Notes: generated by a model from the letters alone, not told the origin. A stretch of DNA of 52,693 nucleotides from an uncultured Clostridia bacterium (GCA_947625335.1 CANQNY010000004.1:1-52693); one strand, 5' to 3'. Numbered from the stretch's first letter, positions 18,876-28,284 are shown. Numbers and translations are program-made.

Positions 18876-19751
18876 TTATGCCTGTGTTTCGGCGTTCTCG
18901 GATTTCACGGATGTTATGGAAACCGTTCCGCTTACGAGATTAACCGTCACGGCGTGGCGGTTGTCGCCGCCGAAACTGCCGTTTGTGCCCTTGCCGAGGT
19001 GGATAAAGCAGCCCGAGCCGTTTCCGAGGTCTGTGCGGACCGCGCCCGAAACGCCGTCAAAACGAATATCCGCGCCGCTGTTTTGCGGGAGCGTTACATT
19101 CACGTTGCCCGATACCGCGCTTATTTTAAGGTCGTTATCCCACTCGGAATAGTTTACGTCAACCGTCCCCGAAGTCACGCGGATCTCTCCCAAGCCCGAC
19201 GCTCCCGAAACCGTTGTTTTCCCCGAAACGGAGCTTACCGAAAAGCACTCCGACTTGTATCCGCAAACGTTAATGCTGCCCGACGCGGCGGCGATTTTGA
19301 GGGATTTCGCGCGGTTTTGCGTGGGATTTTTGAGTTCGACGCTGCCCGAGGCGGATTTTATCTTCACATTCTCGAAAAACGCGCATATTTTGATGTTCCC
19401 CGACGCGGTGTGAAGTGTAAGCTGTTCCGCAGTCAAATCTTCGTCGGAAAGGTCAGCGCCGCCGCTCGTGGTGTTTACGCAAAGACGCTTGAAGGTCTTT
19501 TTGGGGAGCTTTACGGTGATCTGATAACCCTCTGAAGGGTTAGGAGAGAAAATTTTAAGCGTGGGCGTTTCCTTCAGGGTAAGCCTTTTTCCGCACAAAA
19601 CCGCGACAAGTTCGGGCTTGTCGGAGGGGTTTTCATACTCGGCGGTGATTACGTCGTTGTCATAGCTTTGAACGATAATTTTCGCCCCGAGAGAGCTTAC
19701 CTCCACCTCGTCAATCTCGTTGTTAAACGTGTACACCTGTTTTTCAGCCAT
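18876..19751 (-). CDS. DUF4097-like beta-strand repeat protein
   Basis: Repeated SGxV/xxxSG beta-repeat pattern; start chosen at MAEKQVYTF with SD AAAGGAG. Confidence 0.8.
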   Translation of the reverse strand: MAEKQVYTFNNEIDEVEVSSLGAKIIVQSYDNDVITAEYENPSDKPELVAVLCGKRLTLKETPTLKIFSPNPSEGYQITVKLPKKTFKRLCVNTTSGGADLSDEDLTAEQLTLHTASGNIKICAFFENVKIKSASGSVELKNPTQNRAKSLKIAAASGSINVCGYKSECFSVSSVSGKTTVSGASGLGEIRVTSGTVDVNYSEWDNDLKISAVSGNVNVTLPQNSGADIRFDGVSGAVRTDLGNGSGCFIHLGKGTNGSFGGDNRHAVTVNLVSGTVSITSVKSENAETQA

Positions 19752-19926
19752 ATTGATACTCCTTTCGTGCAATGCTGTTTTTACTTCCCTTTACTTTCAC
19801 CGCGGACGGTGAAATTATCCTTTCAACGCGGATATGCTCTTTCATTTCGCTTTCGGAAAGCTCCGAGGAGCTTTTTCCGCGGGGTGCTGTGAAAACATAC
19901 CGCGTTTTAAACAATGTTATTCTCAT
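19744..19926 (-). CDS. Small conserved-looking protein (60 aa), translationally coupled
   Basis: GGAGGT SD 7 nt upstream; start overlaps upstream stop as ATGA (19923..19926); end overlaps next start. Confidence 0.6.
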   Translation of the reverse strand: MRITLFKTRYVFTAPRGKSSSELSESEMKEHIRVERIISPSAVKVKGSKNSIARKEYQYG

Positions 19927-21293
19927 CGTGAAGATACCTCCGAATAATCCCCCGAAACCGTCGGCACTTCCGAAACCTCGACGGGCGCGCTGCTTTCAAC
20001 GGAAACCGAGGTTACTTCCGAGTCGGGAATAGTGGTGATTTGGGTGCTTTGGATGATGCCGCTTGCGATGTCCGGAGCGGGTTCATAATCGCTGCCTGTG
20101 TCCACTAAGTCCACGCTGACGGACTTACGAAGATCCGAAAGCTCGTCGAAATCCTCGGGGAAGTCAGGACGGTTTTCATATTCGTAAATCCCTACCGTTC
20201 CCGAATCCAAACCCACGCTTATTACTGTGTCTTCCGAGCCTACAACATACGACGAGTCGCTGTCTTGGCTGCTGAGATTTGCTTTCACGTTGTAAGCTTC
20301 TATTTTCACCGAGCCAGAGCTTATCGACGGGAAAACTTCGCCGCCGCTTTCGGGGAGATAGAGGTTTACCTTGCCGCTGCCGACGTCTATGTCAGCGTTC
20401 GCAGTAAGCTCCGCCAGAGCGATTTCCGAGCTGCCGCTGCCCTGTTTTACAGTCAGATTATCGGCTTTTATGTCGCCGAAAATCTTCCCCGAACCTATAT
20501 CCAATTCGCAGTCTGCGGCAGAAACGTTTTTCACAGCCGCCGTACCCGAGTTCAATTCAAGCGAAAAGTTTCTCGCCTTTTGAGCGTTCTCGGCAAACGA
20601 GCAGTACAGCTTTCCCGACGTTTCCTTAAGGTTTACATATGCGGAGTTCAGGTTGTCGACGGAAACCTTTCCGGAGGTCAGCGACAGTTCAAAGACATCC
20701 GACTTGAAATCCGTATTTTCGCCGAAAGCGAAAGTTCCCGAACCTACCGAAACTTTGTTGTTACGCGCGTAAAAGTCCGACACAAAAAGCTCTCCCGAAC
20801 CGTGTTTTATCTCCAGATTTTCGTAAATGTTCTTCGGGAATTTTATCGTAACCACCGCGCCGTTGTTGCCGAAAATATCCTCCAGCCAGTTTACCACGCC
20901 GAACTGTGAAACATCTTCAAAACTTATATCGGGGCGGGCGGCGGTTATTGTAAGGTCGTTTGAGTTGTTGCCGTCATAGTACGCCGAAACATGAACCTTT
21001 CCGCTTGAAGCGTCCGCTGCGACTGCTATCTGATCGCCGTCCCATTGGTCGACAATCACCTTTATCCCCGATGTGTTTAAGTGTATATTCGGGAATTCGT
21101 CATTTATCTTCCAGTCCTTTTTGCCCTCAGTAACTTGTTGGTCGAAAATGCACATCTCGCGCACCTCGTACACCATCGAACTTGAATGATGGTTTAAAGA
21201 ACCTGTTGACAAATATTCGGTGCATTGCGAAATGCCGAACAGGATAAAGTTTACCATACAAACGATTAACGCTATCGCAAGAACCTTTTTCAC
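19923..21293 (-). CDS. DUF4097-like beta-strand repeat protein with N-terminal TM
   Basis: N-terminal TM; repeated VSxGSGKV/ELSLTSGKVSVDNL pattern. Confidence 0.85.
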   Translation of the reverse strand: MKKVLAIALIVCMVNFILFGISQCTEYLSTGSLNHHSSSMVYEVREMCIFDQQVTEGKKDWKINDEFPNIHLNTSGIKVIVDQWDGDQIAVAADASSGKVHVSAYYDGNNSNDLTITAARPDISFEDVSQFGVVNWLEDIFGNNGAVVTIKFPKNIYENLEIKHGSGELFVSDFYARNNKVSVGSGTFAFGENTDFKSDVFELSLTSGKVSVDNLNSAYVNLKETSGKLYCSFAENAQKARNFSLELNSGTAAVKNVSAADCELDIGSGKIFGDIKADNLTVKQGSGSSEIALAELTANADIDVGSGKVNLYLPESGGEVFPSISSGSVKIEAYNVKANLSSQDSDSSYVVGSEDTVISVGLDSGTVGIYEYENRPDFPEDFDELSDLRKSVSVDLVDTGSDYEPAPDIASGIIQSTQITTIPDSEVTSVSVESSAPVEVSEVPTVSGDYSEVSSR

Positions 21294-21305
21294 GTTTCTC
21301 CCCCC

Positions 21306-22460
21306 TTACAGATCGTACAGCGCGCGGATATGCTGATTTACAACAAACCGCAAAAGCCGCAACGCGAGCGTCACAAGTTTTACCAAAAAGCACAGCAGCA
21401 CCACCGCAAGGGCGAGAAGAGCAATCGTGAGGAAAATTCTGCTGAAGAAGTTATAGCTGTGGTGGAAAAATGTGTAAAAAGCCTCTTCGCAGCAGGAAAT
21501 TGCAAGATTTCCCGGCACCGCCACCGACAGCGAGAATATCACCGGCAAAAGCCAGCTCCACACAAACATGTCCAGCAGCAGCGCACCCGCAAGTTTCCCG
21601 CCGTTTACGTTCATCTTCTGCCCCGATACGTCGATAAACTTGAATTTGCCTGTTACATTCGCCTTGCCGTTCTGCGGGGGAATTTCTCCCTTTCGCTCGG
21701 AGGAGTTGTTCGCGCGGAAATTATCCGTCGGGTGCGGCACGCCGTCTGCTTTTCGGGCGTTGTGCTCCTTAACGTGGTTCACAGCCTCGCGCCCCGCGCT
21801 CTTAACGGCGTCGGCAGCGGATTTCCCCGCGCCGATAACAGCCTCTTTAACGCCGTTTTTCCCGAAAGCGTCCGCAATCGCGTGTCCCGTGACCTTTGCG
21901 GCGTCCAAAGCGGCTTTTCCCGCCTGCGAAAACGCCTCGGCTACCGTCGGATTTCCTTGATTATTTTGAGCGTTTTGCGAGGTTTGACCATTCTGAGCGT
22001 TTTGAGCATTCTGAGCATTCTGCGTATTTTGCGAGCTTTGAGAATTTTGCGAATTCCCGCCGTTTGTAACCTTTGCGGAGTTGGGATAAATTTCCTCGGA
22101 AAAATGCTTTGGAGTGTATTCTCGGATATTGTCGGAATTTGCAATATCCCTCGCGGAATTCAAAAGCGTAAGATCCGCGGGAACGCTCTGACCCGGCTTT
22201 GTAAGCGAAACTTTTTTCCGCTCGTTGTCGCGGGCGATAATGGAATTTATCCGCGAACTTTCGAGATTAAGATACCCGCGCGCGATTTCTTTTATATCGC
22301 CGAGCTGTTCCGCCGTTTTGTCCTCGGGAATTCCCTGCATCGCGCTGTCGGAAAAATGTTCCTCAAAATCGGCAAAAATCTCGGTGGTGTCCTCTATGCC
22401 TACCCTGTTAAGTTCATATTTCAGCAGATCGAAAAACTCCTGTTTACTTGTCGCTTTCAT
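21306..22460 (-). CDS. DUF1700/HAAS-domain membrane protein with Asn/Gln-rich repeat
   Basis: MKATSKQEFFDLLKYELNRVGIEDTTEIFADFEEHFSD... typical PadR-linked HAAS domain; C-terminal TMs. Confidence 0.85.
   Translation of the reverse strand: MKATSKQEFFDLLKYELNRVGIEDTTEIFADFEEHFSDSAMQGIPEDKTAEQLGDIKEIARGYLNLESSRINSIIARDNERKKVSLTKPGQSVPADLTLLNSARDIANSDNIREYTPKHFSEEIYPNSAKVTNGGNSQNSQSSQNTQNAQNAQNAQNGQTSQNAQNNQGNPTVAEAFSQAGKAALDAAKVTGHAIADAFGKNGVKEAVIGAGKSAADAVKSAGREAVNHVKEHNARKADGVPHPTDNFRANNSSERKGEIPPQNGKANVTGKFKFIDVSGQKMNVNGGKLAGALLLDMFVWSWLLPVIFSLSVAVPGNLAISCCEEAFYTFFHHSYNFFSRIFLTIALLALAVVLLCFLVKLVTLALRLLRFVVNQHIRALYDL
21957..22070 (-). repeat. Degenerate short tandem repeat encoding (S/N)QN(A/S/T) motif
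   Basis: Encodes NSQNSQSSQNTQNAQNAQNAQNGQTSQNAQNNQGN. Confidence 0.8.
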
Positions 22461-22776
22461 CGGAAAATTCCCCTTTCAACAGCATATTTACGCTCTCGGA
22501 AAAGCGCGTCCATTCGTCCTCGAGCCGTTTAAGCTCGTCATTCCCCGCGTCGGTTATCTTGTAATATTTTCTCGGCGGACCCTCGGGCGATTCCTCAAGA
22601 TAGCTGTCTATAAGCCCTCCGTCGCGCAGGCGTTTCATAAGCGGATAGATAGTGCCCTCGGTAATTTCCATACATTTTGAAATGCGGTTTACCAGTTCAT
22701 ATCCATAGCAGTCGCCGCGGCTTACAACGCACAAAGCCAACAGCTCCAGCGTTCCGCGCTTTAATTGAGAGTTCAT
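22444..22776 (-). CDS. PadR family transcriptional regulator
   Basis: LKRGTLELLALCVVSRGDCYGYELVNRISKCMEITEGTIYPLMKRLRDGGLI...PPRKYYKIT. Confidence 0.95.
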   Translation of the reverse strand: MNSQLKRGTLELLALCVVSRGDCYGYELVNRISKCMEITEGTIYPLMKRLRDGGLIDSYLEESPEGPPRKYYKITDAGNDELKRLEDEWTRFSESVNMLLKGEFSDESDK

Positions 22777-22893
22777 AAATTCACCGCCTTTTATATATAA
22801 AGGCAGGAAACGCTTTTGGGGAAGTGTCACAATTTTTTAGCAAAAGAATTGGAGGTATTTTACTATGTGAATTGTTTCCTGCCTTATAACTCT

Positions 22894-22922
22894 ATTATAA
22901 ACCAAAGTATTTTGTATTGCAA
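22894..22922 (-). promoter_or_regulatory. PadR operon promoter (TTGCAA-17-TATAAT)
   Basis: Minus strand boxes at 22917..22922 and 22894..22899. Confidence 0.7.
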
Positions 22923-22928
22923 GGTACT
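22906..22928. promoter_or_regulatory. Candidate PadR operator, imperfect palindrome AGTATTTTGTATTGCAAGGTACT
   Basis: Overlaps the -35 box of the padR promoter; resembles PadR-family boxes of the AGTA..TTG..CAA..TACT type. Confidence 0.5.
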
Positions 22929-22984
22929 AAATAAACAAATATTCCCGAATTTCTTCGGGAATATTTATGCATTATTCACAAAAT

Positions 22985-23590
22985 CTACTCGTGGAGCCTT
23001 CCATACGGGGTATCGGGGCGGTCTTCTCCGCAGATTTCAGCCCACGTTTCCTCTTCCTCACCAAGCTCCATACCCTTATGTAAATTCAAAAACATGGTAT
23101 ACCCCGTGCCGCGTTTGGTCAGGTTCTCAATCGAGTAGGTTTTCCCGTCCGCCATAACAATGCTCACGGCGCACGTTCTGTGAGGATTATCTTCATCGGG
23201 ATAATAGGTCAAAAGCTCCGCGCCGGGCTCGTGAAGTTCCCCGCGAGCCTGCACAAGACCGTTTACGGGCGCGCTTTCTTTTAGATGATATTCATAGTAG
23301 CAATCTCCCGCGCTGCTAAACAAAAACCCCACCAGCATATTATCGTAATCCACCAGCACGGAATTCCTGTAAAACTGCGAATCCATAAGGCTGTCGCCGA
23401 AATACGTGCTGTCGTTGTAACACAGCGCCTCGTCTGCGTCGTTTAGCATTTCCTCAAATTTCATCCGCATAACAGCCTGTTCTGCGCGGTATTTAGCGTC
23501 GTCGGCAATCCACCTCACCGCGGAACACCCCGACATCGGCAAAACCGTTATCGCCGCCAAAACCGCCGCAATGCCACGTTTTTTCATCAT
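22985..23590 (-). CDS. Hypothetical lipoprotein
   Basis: MMKKRGIAAVLAAITVLPMSGC lipobox; overlaps the smpB stop (ATGA at 23587..23590). Confidence 0.8.
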   Translation of the reverse strand: MMKKRGIAAVLAAITVLPMSGCSAVRWIADDAKYRAEQAVMRMKFEEMLNDADEALCYNDSTYFGDSLMDSQFYRNSVLVDYDNMLVGFLFSSAGDCYYEYHLKESAPVNGLVQARGELHEPGAELLTYYPDEDNPHRTCAVSIVMADGKTYSIENLTKRGTGYTMFLNLHKGMELGEEEETWAEICGEDRPDTPYGRLHE

Positions 23591-24042
23591 TTATTCCTCG
23601 CTTTCAGCGCGCGCTCTATCTCGCGCCCCGCGTCACGCACGCGGCTGTCCTCGCGCTTGTCGTGGAGCTTTTTGCCCTTGCAAAGTCCTACCTGAACCTT
23701 AACCTTGCTGTCCTTGAAATACATCGACACGGGAATAAGCGTAAATCCGCCCTGTTTCACCTGCCCGTACAGTTTCATTATCTCTTTTTTGTGCAGCAGC
23801 AGCTTTCTCGGGCGATACGGGTCGCGGTTGAAGATATTCCCCTTTTCGTAGGGCGCGATGTGCATTCCGCGAACGAACGCCTCGCCGCCGTCAATGGATA
23901 TCCACGAATCTTTAAGATTCACGCCGCCTTGCCGAATGGACTTGACTTCCGTGCCGAAAAGCTCGATACCCGCCTCATAGCTTTCTATTATGAAATATTC
24001 GTGCCGAACCTGTCGGTTTTCGGTAATTGTCTTTGTGTTCAT
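23587..24042 (-). CDS. smpB: SsrA-binding protein
   Basis: VRHEYFIIESYEAGIELFGTEVKSIRQGGVNLKDSWISI...GLCKGKKLHDKR; start at internal MNTKTITEN. Confidence 0.97.
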   Translation of the reverse strand: MNTKTITENRQVRHEYFIIESYEAGIELFGTEVKSIRQGGVNLKDSWISIDGGEAFVRGMHIAPYEKGNIFNRDPYRPRKLLLHKKEIMKLYGQVKQGGFTLIPVSMYFKDSKVKVQVGLCKGKKLHDKREDSRVRDAGREIERALKARNK

Positions 24043-24074
24043 ATTCTCCCCTTTATGCGCGTGCAATTCGGCAA

Positions 24075-26171
24075 TCAGCCGTTTACTATCGCCTGTATGA
24101 TCATTGATGTATCGAAAGCGTTAACCCTGCCGTTGCCGTCAATATCTCCGCAAAGGACAGCGTCCTCGGTAATATTCTCTTCTACAATATAATTCGCAAG
24201 CTGCGACGCGTCTTTCACATTTATCCTGCCGTTGTTGTCAATATCTCCCATAACGACAATGGTAAACTTCTCCCCGCCTGTGACGTTTACGGTCATTCCC
24301 GTAGTGACATACGACGAATCGGAAACCGCCGCGCCGTTCGTATTCTTTATTTCGGAATATTTGCCATAGGTAAGCTTGTTTTTAAAGCCGGCGGCTGTAT
24401 AACCCGTTGATAGCGGCACAACAACGCGTTTTGCCTCGCTGTCGACCTGAAATTCATCAGAGGACATAACAAGATTTTTCAAGGTCTTGCATATGTAGTA
24501 CACGCCGCCCTCGGACAAAGAAAAGCTTACGGTTTTGTCTTTTATTTCCGCCTCGCTTGTGAGAACGCCTTTCTTCGCCGCGCCGTCCCACTTGTAAAGG
24601 TAATATTTCCCATCAGTAAAACCATCGGGAGCAGGGTTTAGCGTAAGAGTTGCATTACCGGGGAACGCTCCCGTCTGCGCTGTCGAAAACAGGATATAAC
24701 TACCCGCGCTGCCCGCGTCTACCATAATATCGGGCTCGGCGGCATCGGTATCTTTTACTTCGGGGGTGAAATCCGCGGGCGCGGTAATATTTTTCCCCGA
24801 AAATGTCCATTTATACTTAATACCGTTTTGAGTTATGCCCTCGTAGGTATTGGAAACATTCAGTCCGTAAATCCCCTCGAAATCGCTTTTCGGGACTTTA
24901 TCGGGCACTTTAAGCGAAGTTGAGACCAGTCCCGCAAGCGCGCTTTGAAAACGCTTGATAGCCGTTTCCGCCTGCGGTATGGTGACGTTTTTGCTGTCCT
25001 TTTGCAAAGCGTTCAACTCGTCCAAAGCGGACTTAAAATCAGCATAGGACTTTACGGTGTAATCCGCCTCGGGATAATTTTTGCTGTCGTCAATATACGC
25101 CTTTACGACGCCCATAAGCTCCGTTCCCGCAACTTCTTCAAGCCGCCTGCGGGCGCGGTTAAGCTGGTCAAACGCGCTTTTGTAAATATCAAAATCGCTT
25201 GTCCCGGAATTGTAGACCGCCTGTGCGACTTTTTTCGCGTTTTCGTAATTCTTTTTGGAACTGTCGGTGTAGGCGTTTGTGCTTATTGCCTCGTTTATCA
25301 AAGAACCCAACAGCATTTTGACTGACGAAAGATCCGTTCCGTTCATAAGATACACCTGAACCGCCGTATCTGCAAAGTCCCCCAGAGATACGGGAATTTC
25401 CACAATGGTGCTGTCGGGGCTTGTGTAGACGATAGTGTCGCTGTTTTCGTCATCCAGTCCCGCAAGCCTCTTAAATTCGGTAAGATCCGCCGTGATAAGA
25501 TCTTCGTCAAACTCTTCAAGCCAAACTTCCGGGATCTCGCTGTCGTCGCCGAAGCGCACGGAGTCAATTATCCCAAGCTCGAATTCTTCAAGATCGATGC
25601 TGTCGCCGTCGGAGAAATAATATGCGGAGTCCAGCACCTTTATAGTTCTCTGATCGTAGCCTTTAATGAAATTTTCGGAAAGACGCTTTGTCGAGGCGTC
25701 GCTTGAAACCACCCAACTCGGAACAGCGGTGAGAAAATTCCCGCTTAAGTCTATCGTGCGAAGTTTTGTGAGCTGATCCATTTCAAGATCGCGCACATCG
25801 TCGTTTGTAAGGTAATTGTCCGAAAGGTCAAGGACAGTAAGTCCGGTCATATACTTGATAATGTCATCGGGCAGGGAAGTAAGCCCCGCACCGCTTAAGT
25901 TAAGGGAAGTCCTTGCCGCAAGGGTCTTGTATGTAACTTTTGAAAGATCACTGCCGAACGCCGATTTTACAAGTTTTTCATACTTGTCGGGGTCTTCTGA
26001 ATGAGTACGAAAACCCCAGTCGTCTTCATCAAGGTGTTCGCTAAGGTCATGGCGTCCGTCGAAAGTTTCATCTTTTTCTGCGGCAAAGACATGCAGCGCC
26101 GTCGGCGGTACAGCCACCAGCGCGATCGTTCCTGCCGTGATAAGTGAAAGTATATTTTTGCAGAATTTCAT
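24075..26171 (-). CDS. Secreted leucine-rich-repeat protein with C-terminal type I dockerin
   Basis: Signal peptide; LNLSGAGLTSLPDDIIKYMTGLTVLDLSDN LRRs; C-terminal GDIDNNGRINVKDASQLANYIV...GDIDGNGRVNAFDTSMIIQAIV duplicated Ca-binding repeats. Confidence 0.9.
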   Translation of the reverse strand: MKFCKNILSLITAGTIALVAVPPTALHVFAAEKDETFDGRHDLSEHLDEDDWGFRTHSEDPDKYEKLVKSAFGSDLSKVTYKTLAARTSLNLSGAGLTSLPDDIIKYMTGLTVLDLSDNYLTNDDVRDLEMDQLTKLRTIDLSGNFLTAVPSWVVSSDASTKRLSENFIKGYDQRTIKVLDSAYYFSDGDSIDLEEFELGIIDSVRFGDDSEIPEVWLEEFDEDLITADLTEFKRLAGLDDENSDTIVYTSPDSTIVEIPVSLGDFADTAVQVYLMNGTDLSSVKMLLGSLINEAISTNAYTDSSKKNYENAKKVAQAVYNSGTSDFDIYKSAFDQLNRARRRLEEVAGTELMGVVKAYIDDSKNYPEADYTVKSYADFKSALDELNALQKDSKNVTIPQAETAIKRFQSALAGLVSTSLKVPDKVPKSDFEGIYGLNVSNTYEGITQNGIKYKWTFSGKNITAPADFTPEVKDTDAAEPDIMVDAGSAGSYILFSTAQTGAFPGNATLTLNPAPDGFTDGKYYLYKWDGAAKKGVLTSEAEIKDKTVSFSLSEGGVYYICKTLKNLVMSSDEFQVDSEAKRVVVPLSTGYTAAGFKNKLTYGKYSEIKNTNGAAVSDSSYVTTGMTVNVTGGEKFTIVVMGDIDNNGRINVKDASQLANYIVEENITEDAVLCGDIDGNGRVNAFDTSMIIQAIVNG

Positions 26172-26248
26172 AAATATAACCCCTTTATATCAAAAAAGTT
26201 CCCGTATTGTAATTATAACACATTTCTCCGATTTTTACAAGAGGTAAC

Positions 26249-26277
26249 TTGACATTTTTTGAAAAGTGTGGTATAAT
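26249..26277 (+). promoter_or_regulatory. Sigma-A promoter (TTGACA-17-TATAAT)
   Basis: Upstream of the response regulator. Confidence 0.8.
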
Positions 26278-26329
26278 TATAATATTGTTAAGAGGTCCTG
26301 CGGCTGTGACGCTCTTTAGGAGGCAAATT

Positions 26330-26773
26330 ATGGAAAAGAATACCATTCTTATCGTAGATGATTTTGAGTTCAACCGCGCTATTCTGCGCGATTTGTTCCC
26401 TGATTACAATATAATGGAGGCTGAAAACGGGTTTAAGGGCATTGAGGAATACGAAAAGCACAAAGACGAAATCTGCGCGGTTTTGTCGGATCTTATGATG
26501 CCCGTTATGGACGGGTTCGGGCTTCTCGACTATTTTCACAAAAACAAGTATTCCGAGAAAGTTCCCGTGTTTATCATAAGCGCGGATTCCTCGAACAAGG
26601 CTCTTGCGAAGGCTTATGATATGGGCGCGCAGGATATGATTTCAAAGCCGTTTAATGTGAAATTCGTTCATAGAAGGATACAGAATATTATCGAGCTGTT
26701 CCGCTTGCGCGAAATCGTGAACAATTCTCTCGACGACGATGAATCGTTTATGGGAGAAGACCTTGACAAATAA
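26330..26773 (+). CDS. Stand-alone receiver-domain response regulator
   Basis: ILIVDDFEFNRAIL, VLSDLMMPVMDGF, KPF motifs; no output domain; start from SD TTTAGGAGG. Confidence 0.93.
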   Translation: MEKNTILIVDDFEFNRAILRDLFPDYNIMEAENGFKGIEEYEKHKDEICAVLSDLMMPVMDGFGLLDYFHKNKYSEKVPVFIISADSSNKALAKAYDMGAQDMISKPFNVKFVHRRIQNIIELFRLREIVNNSLDDDESFMGEDLDK

Positions 26774-26805
26774 TCGGCTCAGTCAGAAAAACTGTGCAAT
26801 ATTGC

Positions 26806-26837
26806 AAAAAACGCGTGTTTATTGCGCGTTTTTTTGT
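26806..26837 (+). terminator. Intrinsic terminator of response regulator
   Basis: AAAAAACGCG ... CGCGTTTTTT. Confidence 0.75.
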
Positions 26838-26874
26838 GTTTTCGACGATTTTTTGCAAGTTTTCAAAAAAACAC

Positions 26875-26903
26875 TTGCAAAAAACACTCGGCTGTGATAT
26901 AAT
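26875..26903 (+). promoter_or_regulatory. Sigma-A promoter (TTGCAA-17-TATAAT)
   Basis: Upstream of the aminotransferase at ~26949. Confidence 0.65.
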
Positions 26904-26948
26904 AACAAAGGTATGCGGTTTTCCGTCAATATTTATTTGAAAGGATAA

Positions 26949-28229
26949 ATGTCAATGTTATACAGCGAAATGAACAAAGAACAGCTTGCCGCGGAAAAAC
27001 AGACCGTTGAAAAGCTGTACGAGGAACTGAAGTCCAAGGGTATGAAACTCACGATGGCAAGGGGAATTCCCGCGCCCGAACAGCTTGATTTGTCGATAAA
27101 TATGCTCCTGCACTGCCTTGACGGCGACTGCACGTCGAAAAGCGGCGCGGATTGTCGCTCCTACGGCGTGCTGGACGGTATTCCCGAGGCAAAGGAGCTT
27201 TTTATGGATATGCTGGGCGTGTCCGCTAATGAAGTTATCGTCGGGGGAAACTCGTCGCTGCAGATGATGTACGACACCATTATCAGAGCGTTGCAGCTTG
27301 GCGTTTACGGCAGCGAAAAGCCGTGGTGCAAGTACGACAGCGTGAAGTTTATCTGCCCCGCGCCGGGTTATGACCGCCATTTTGCGATGTGCGAGGCGTT
27401 GGGGATTGAGATGATAACCGTTGAGTACAAGGACGACGGTCCCGACATGGACGAGGTAGAGCGCATTGCGGCGTCGGACGAGACGGTAAAGGGCATCTGG
27501 TGCGTGCCGATGTATTCCAACCCCACGGGAATTACATATTCCGACGAGGTTGTGCGCCGTCTGGCGAATATGAAACCCGCCGCGAAAGATTTCCGCATAT
27601 TCTGGGACAACGCCTACTGCGTTCACCATCTTTCCGACGACCACGATACCCTGCTCAACATAATCGAAGAGTGCAAAAAAGCGGGAAATCCCGATATGGT
27701 TTTCGAGTTTTCGTCAACGTCGAAAATCTCGTTCCCCGGCGGCGGTCTTGCGGTAATCTGCGCGTCCGAAAACAACATCAACTTTATTAAAAAGCAGATG
27801 GCTTTCCAGACTATCGGCTTTGACAAGCTCAACCAACTCCGTCACGCGAAGTTTTTCAAGAACTACGACGGCATTGTAAAGCATATGAAAGCTCACGCGG
27901 CGATTATAAAGCCGAAATTCGATCTGGTGGAATATATGCTTGAAAAGGAACTCCAGCCGCTCGGAATAGGCAAATGGACTCACCCCAAGGGCGGGTATTT
28001 CATCTCGTTCAACGCGCCCGATGGCTGTGCGAAACGCGTAGTCGAGCTCGCGAAAGAGGCGGGAGTCGTCCTCACCGACGCGGGAGCGACGTACCCCTAC
28101 AAGCGCGACCCGCACGACAGCAATATCCGCATTGCGCCGACATATCCGTCTGTCGCGGACCTTCGCCGCGCTATGGAGCTGTTTTGCGTGTGCGTAAGGC
28201 TTGCCGCACTGGAAAAGCTTTCGGCGTAA
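26949..28229 (+). CDS. Aminotransferase class I/II-fold PLP-dependent enzyme (putative aspartate aminotransferase type)
   Basis: CRSYGVLDGIPEAKELFMDMLG; WCVPMYSNPTGITYSDEVV; SSTSKISFPGGGLAVI. Confidence 0.92.
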   Translation: MSMLYSEMNKEQLAAEKQTVEKLYEELKSKGMKLTMARGIPAPEQLDLSINMLLHCLDGDCTSKSGADCRSYGVLDGIPEAKELFMDMLGVSANEVIVGGNSSLQMMYDTIIRALQLGVYGSEKPWCKYDSVKFICPAPGYDRHFAMCEALGIEMITVEYKDDGPDMDEVERIAASDETVKGIWCVPMYSNPTGITYSDEVVRRLANMKPAAKDFRIFWDNAYCVHHLSDDHDTLLNIIEECKKAGNPDMVFEFSSTSKISFPGGGLAVICASENNINFIKKQMAFQTIGFDKLNQLRHAKFFKNYDGIVKHMKAHAAIIKPKFDLVEYMLEKELQPLGIGKWTHPKGGYFISFNAPDGCAKRVVELAKEAGVVLTDAGATYPYKRDPHDSNIRIAPTYPSVADLRRAMELFCVCVRLAALEKLSA

Positions 28230-28246
28230 GAAATATTTACAAAACA

Positions 28247-28276
28247 AAAGAACGTCCGATCGGACGTTCTTTTTTG
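28247..28276 (+). terminator. Intrinsic terminator
   Basis: AAAAGAACGTCCGATCGGACGTTCTTTTTT. Confidence 0.9.
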
Positions 28277-28284
28277 TTATCTAA

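Noticed and set aside
21330-22532. 400-aa plus-strand ORF opposite the DUF1700 gene
   Set aside because: Antisense shadow ORF; the minus strand encodes a recognisable HAAS-domain protein.
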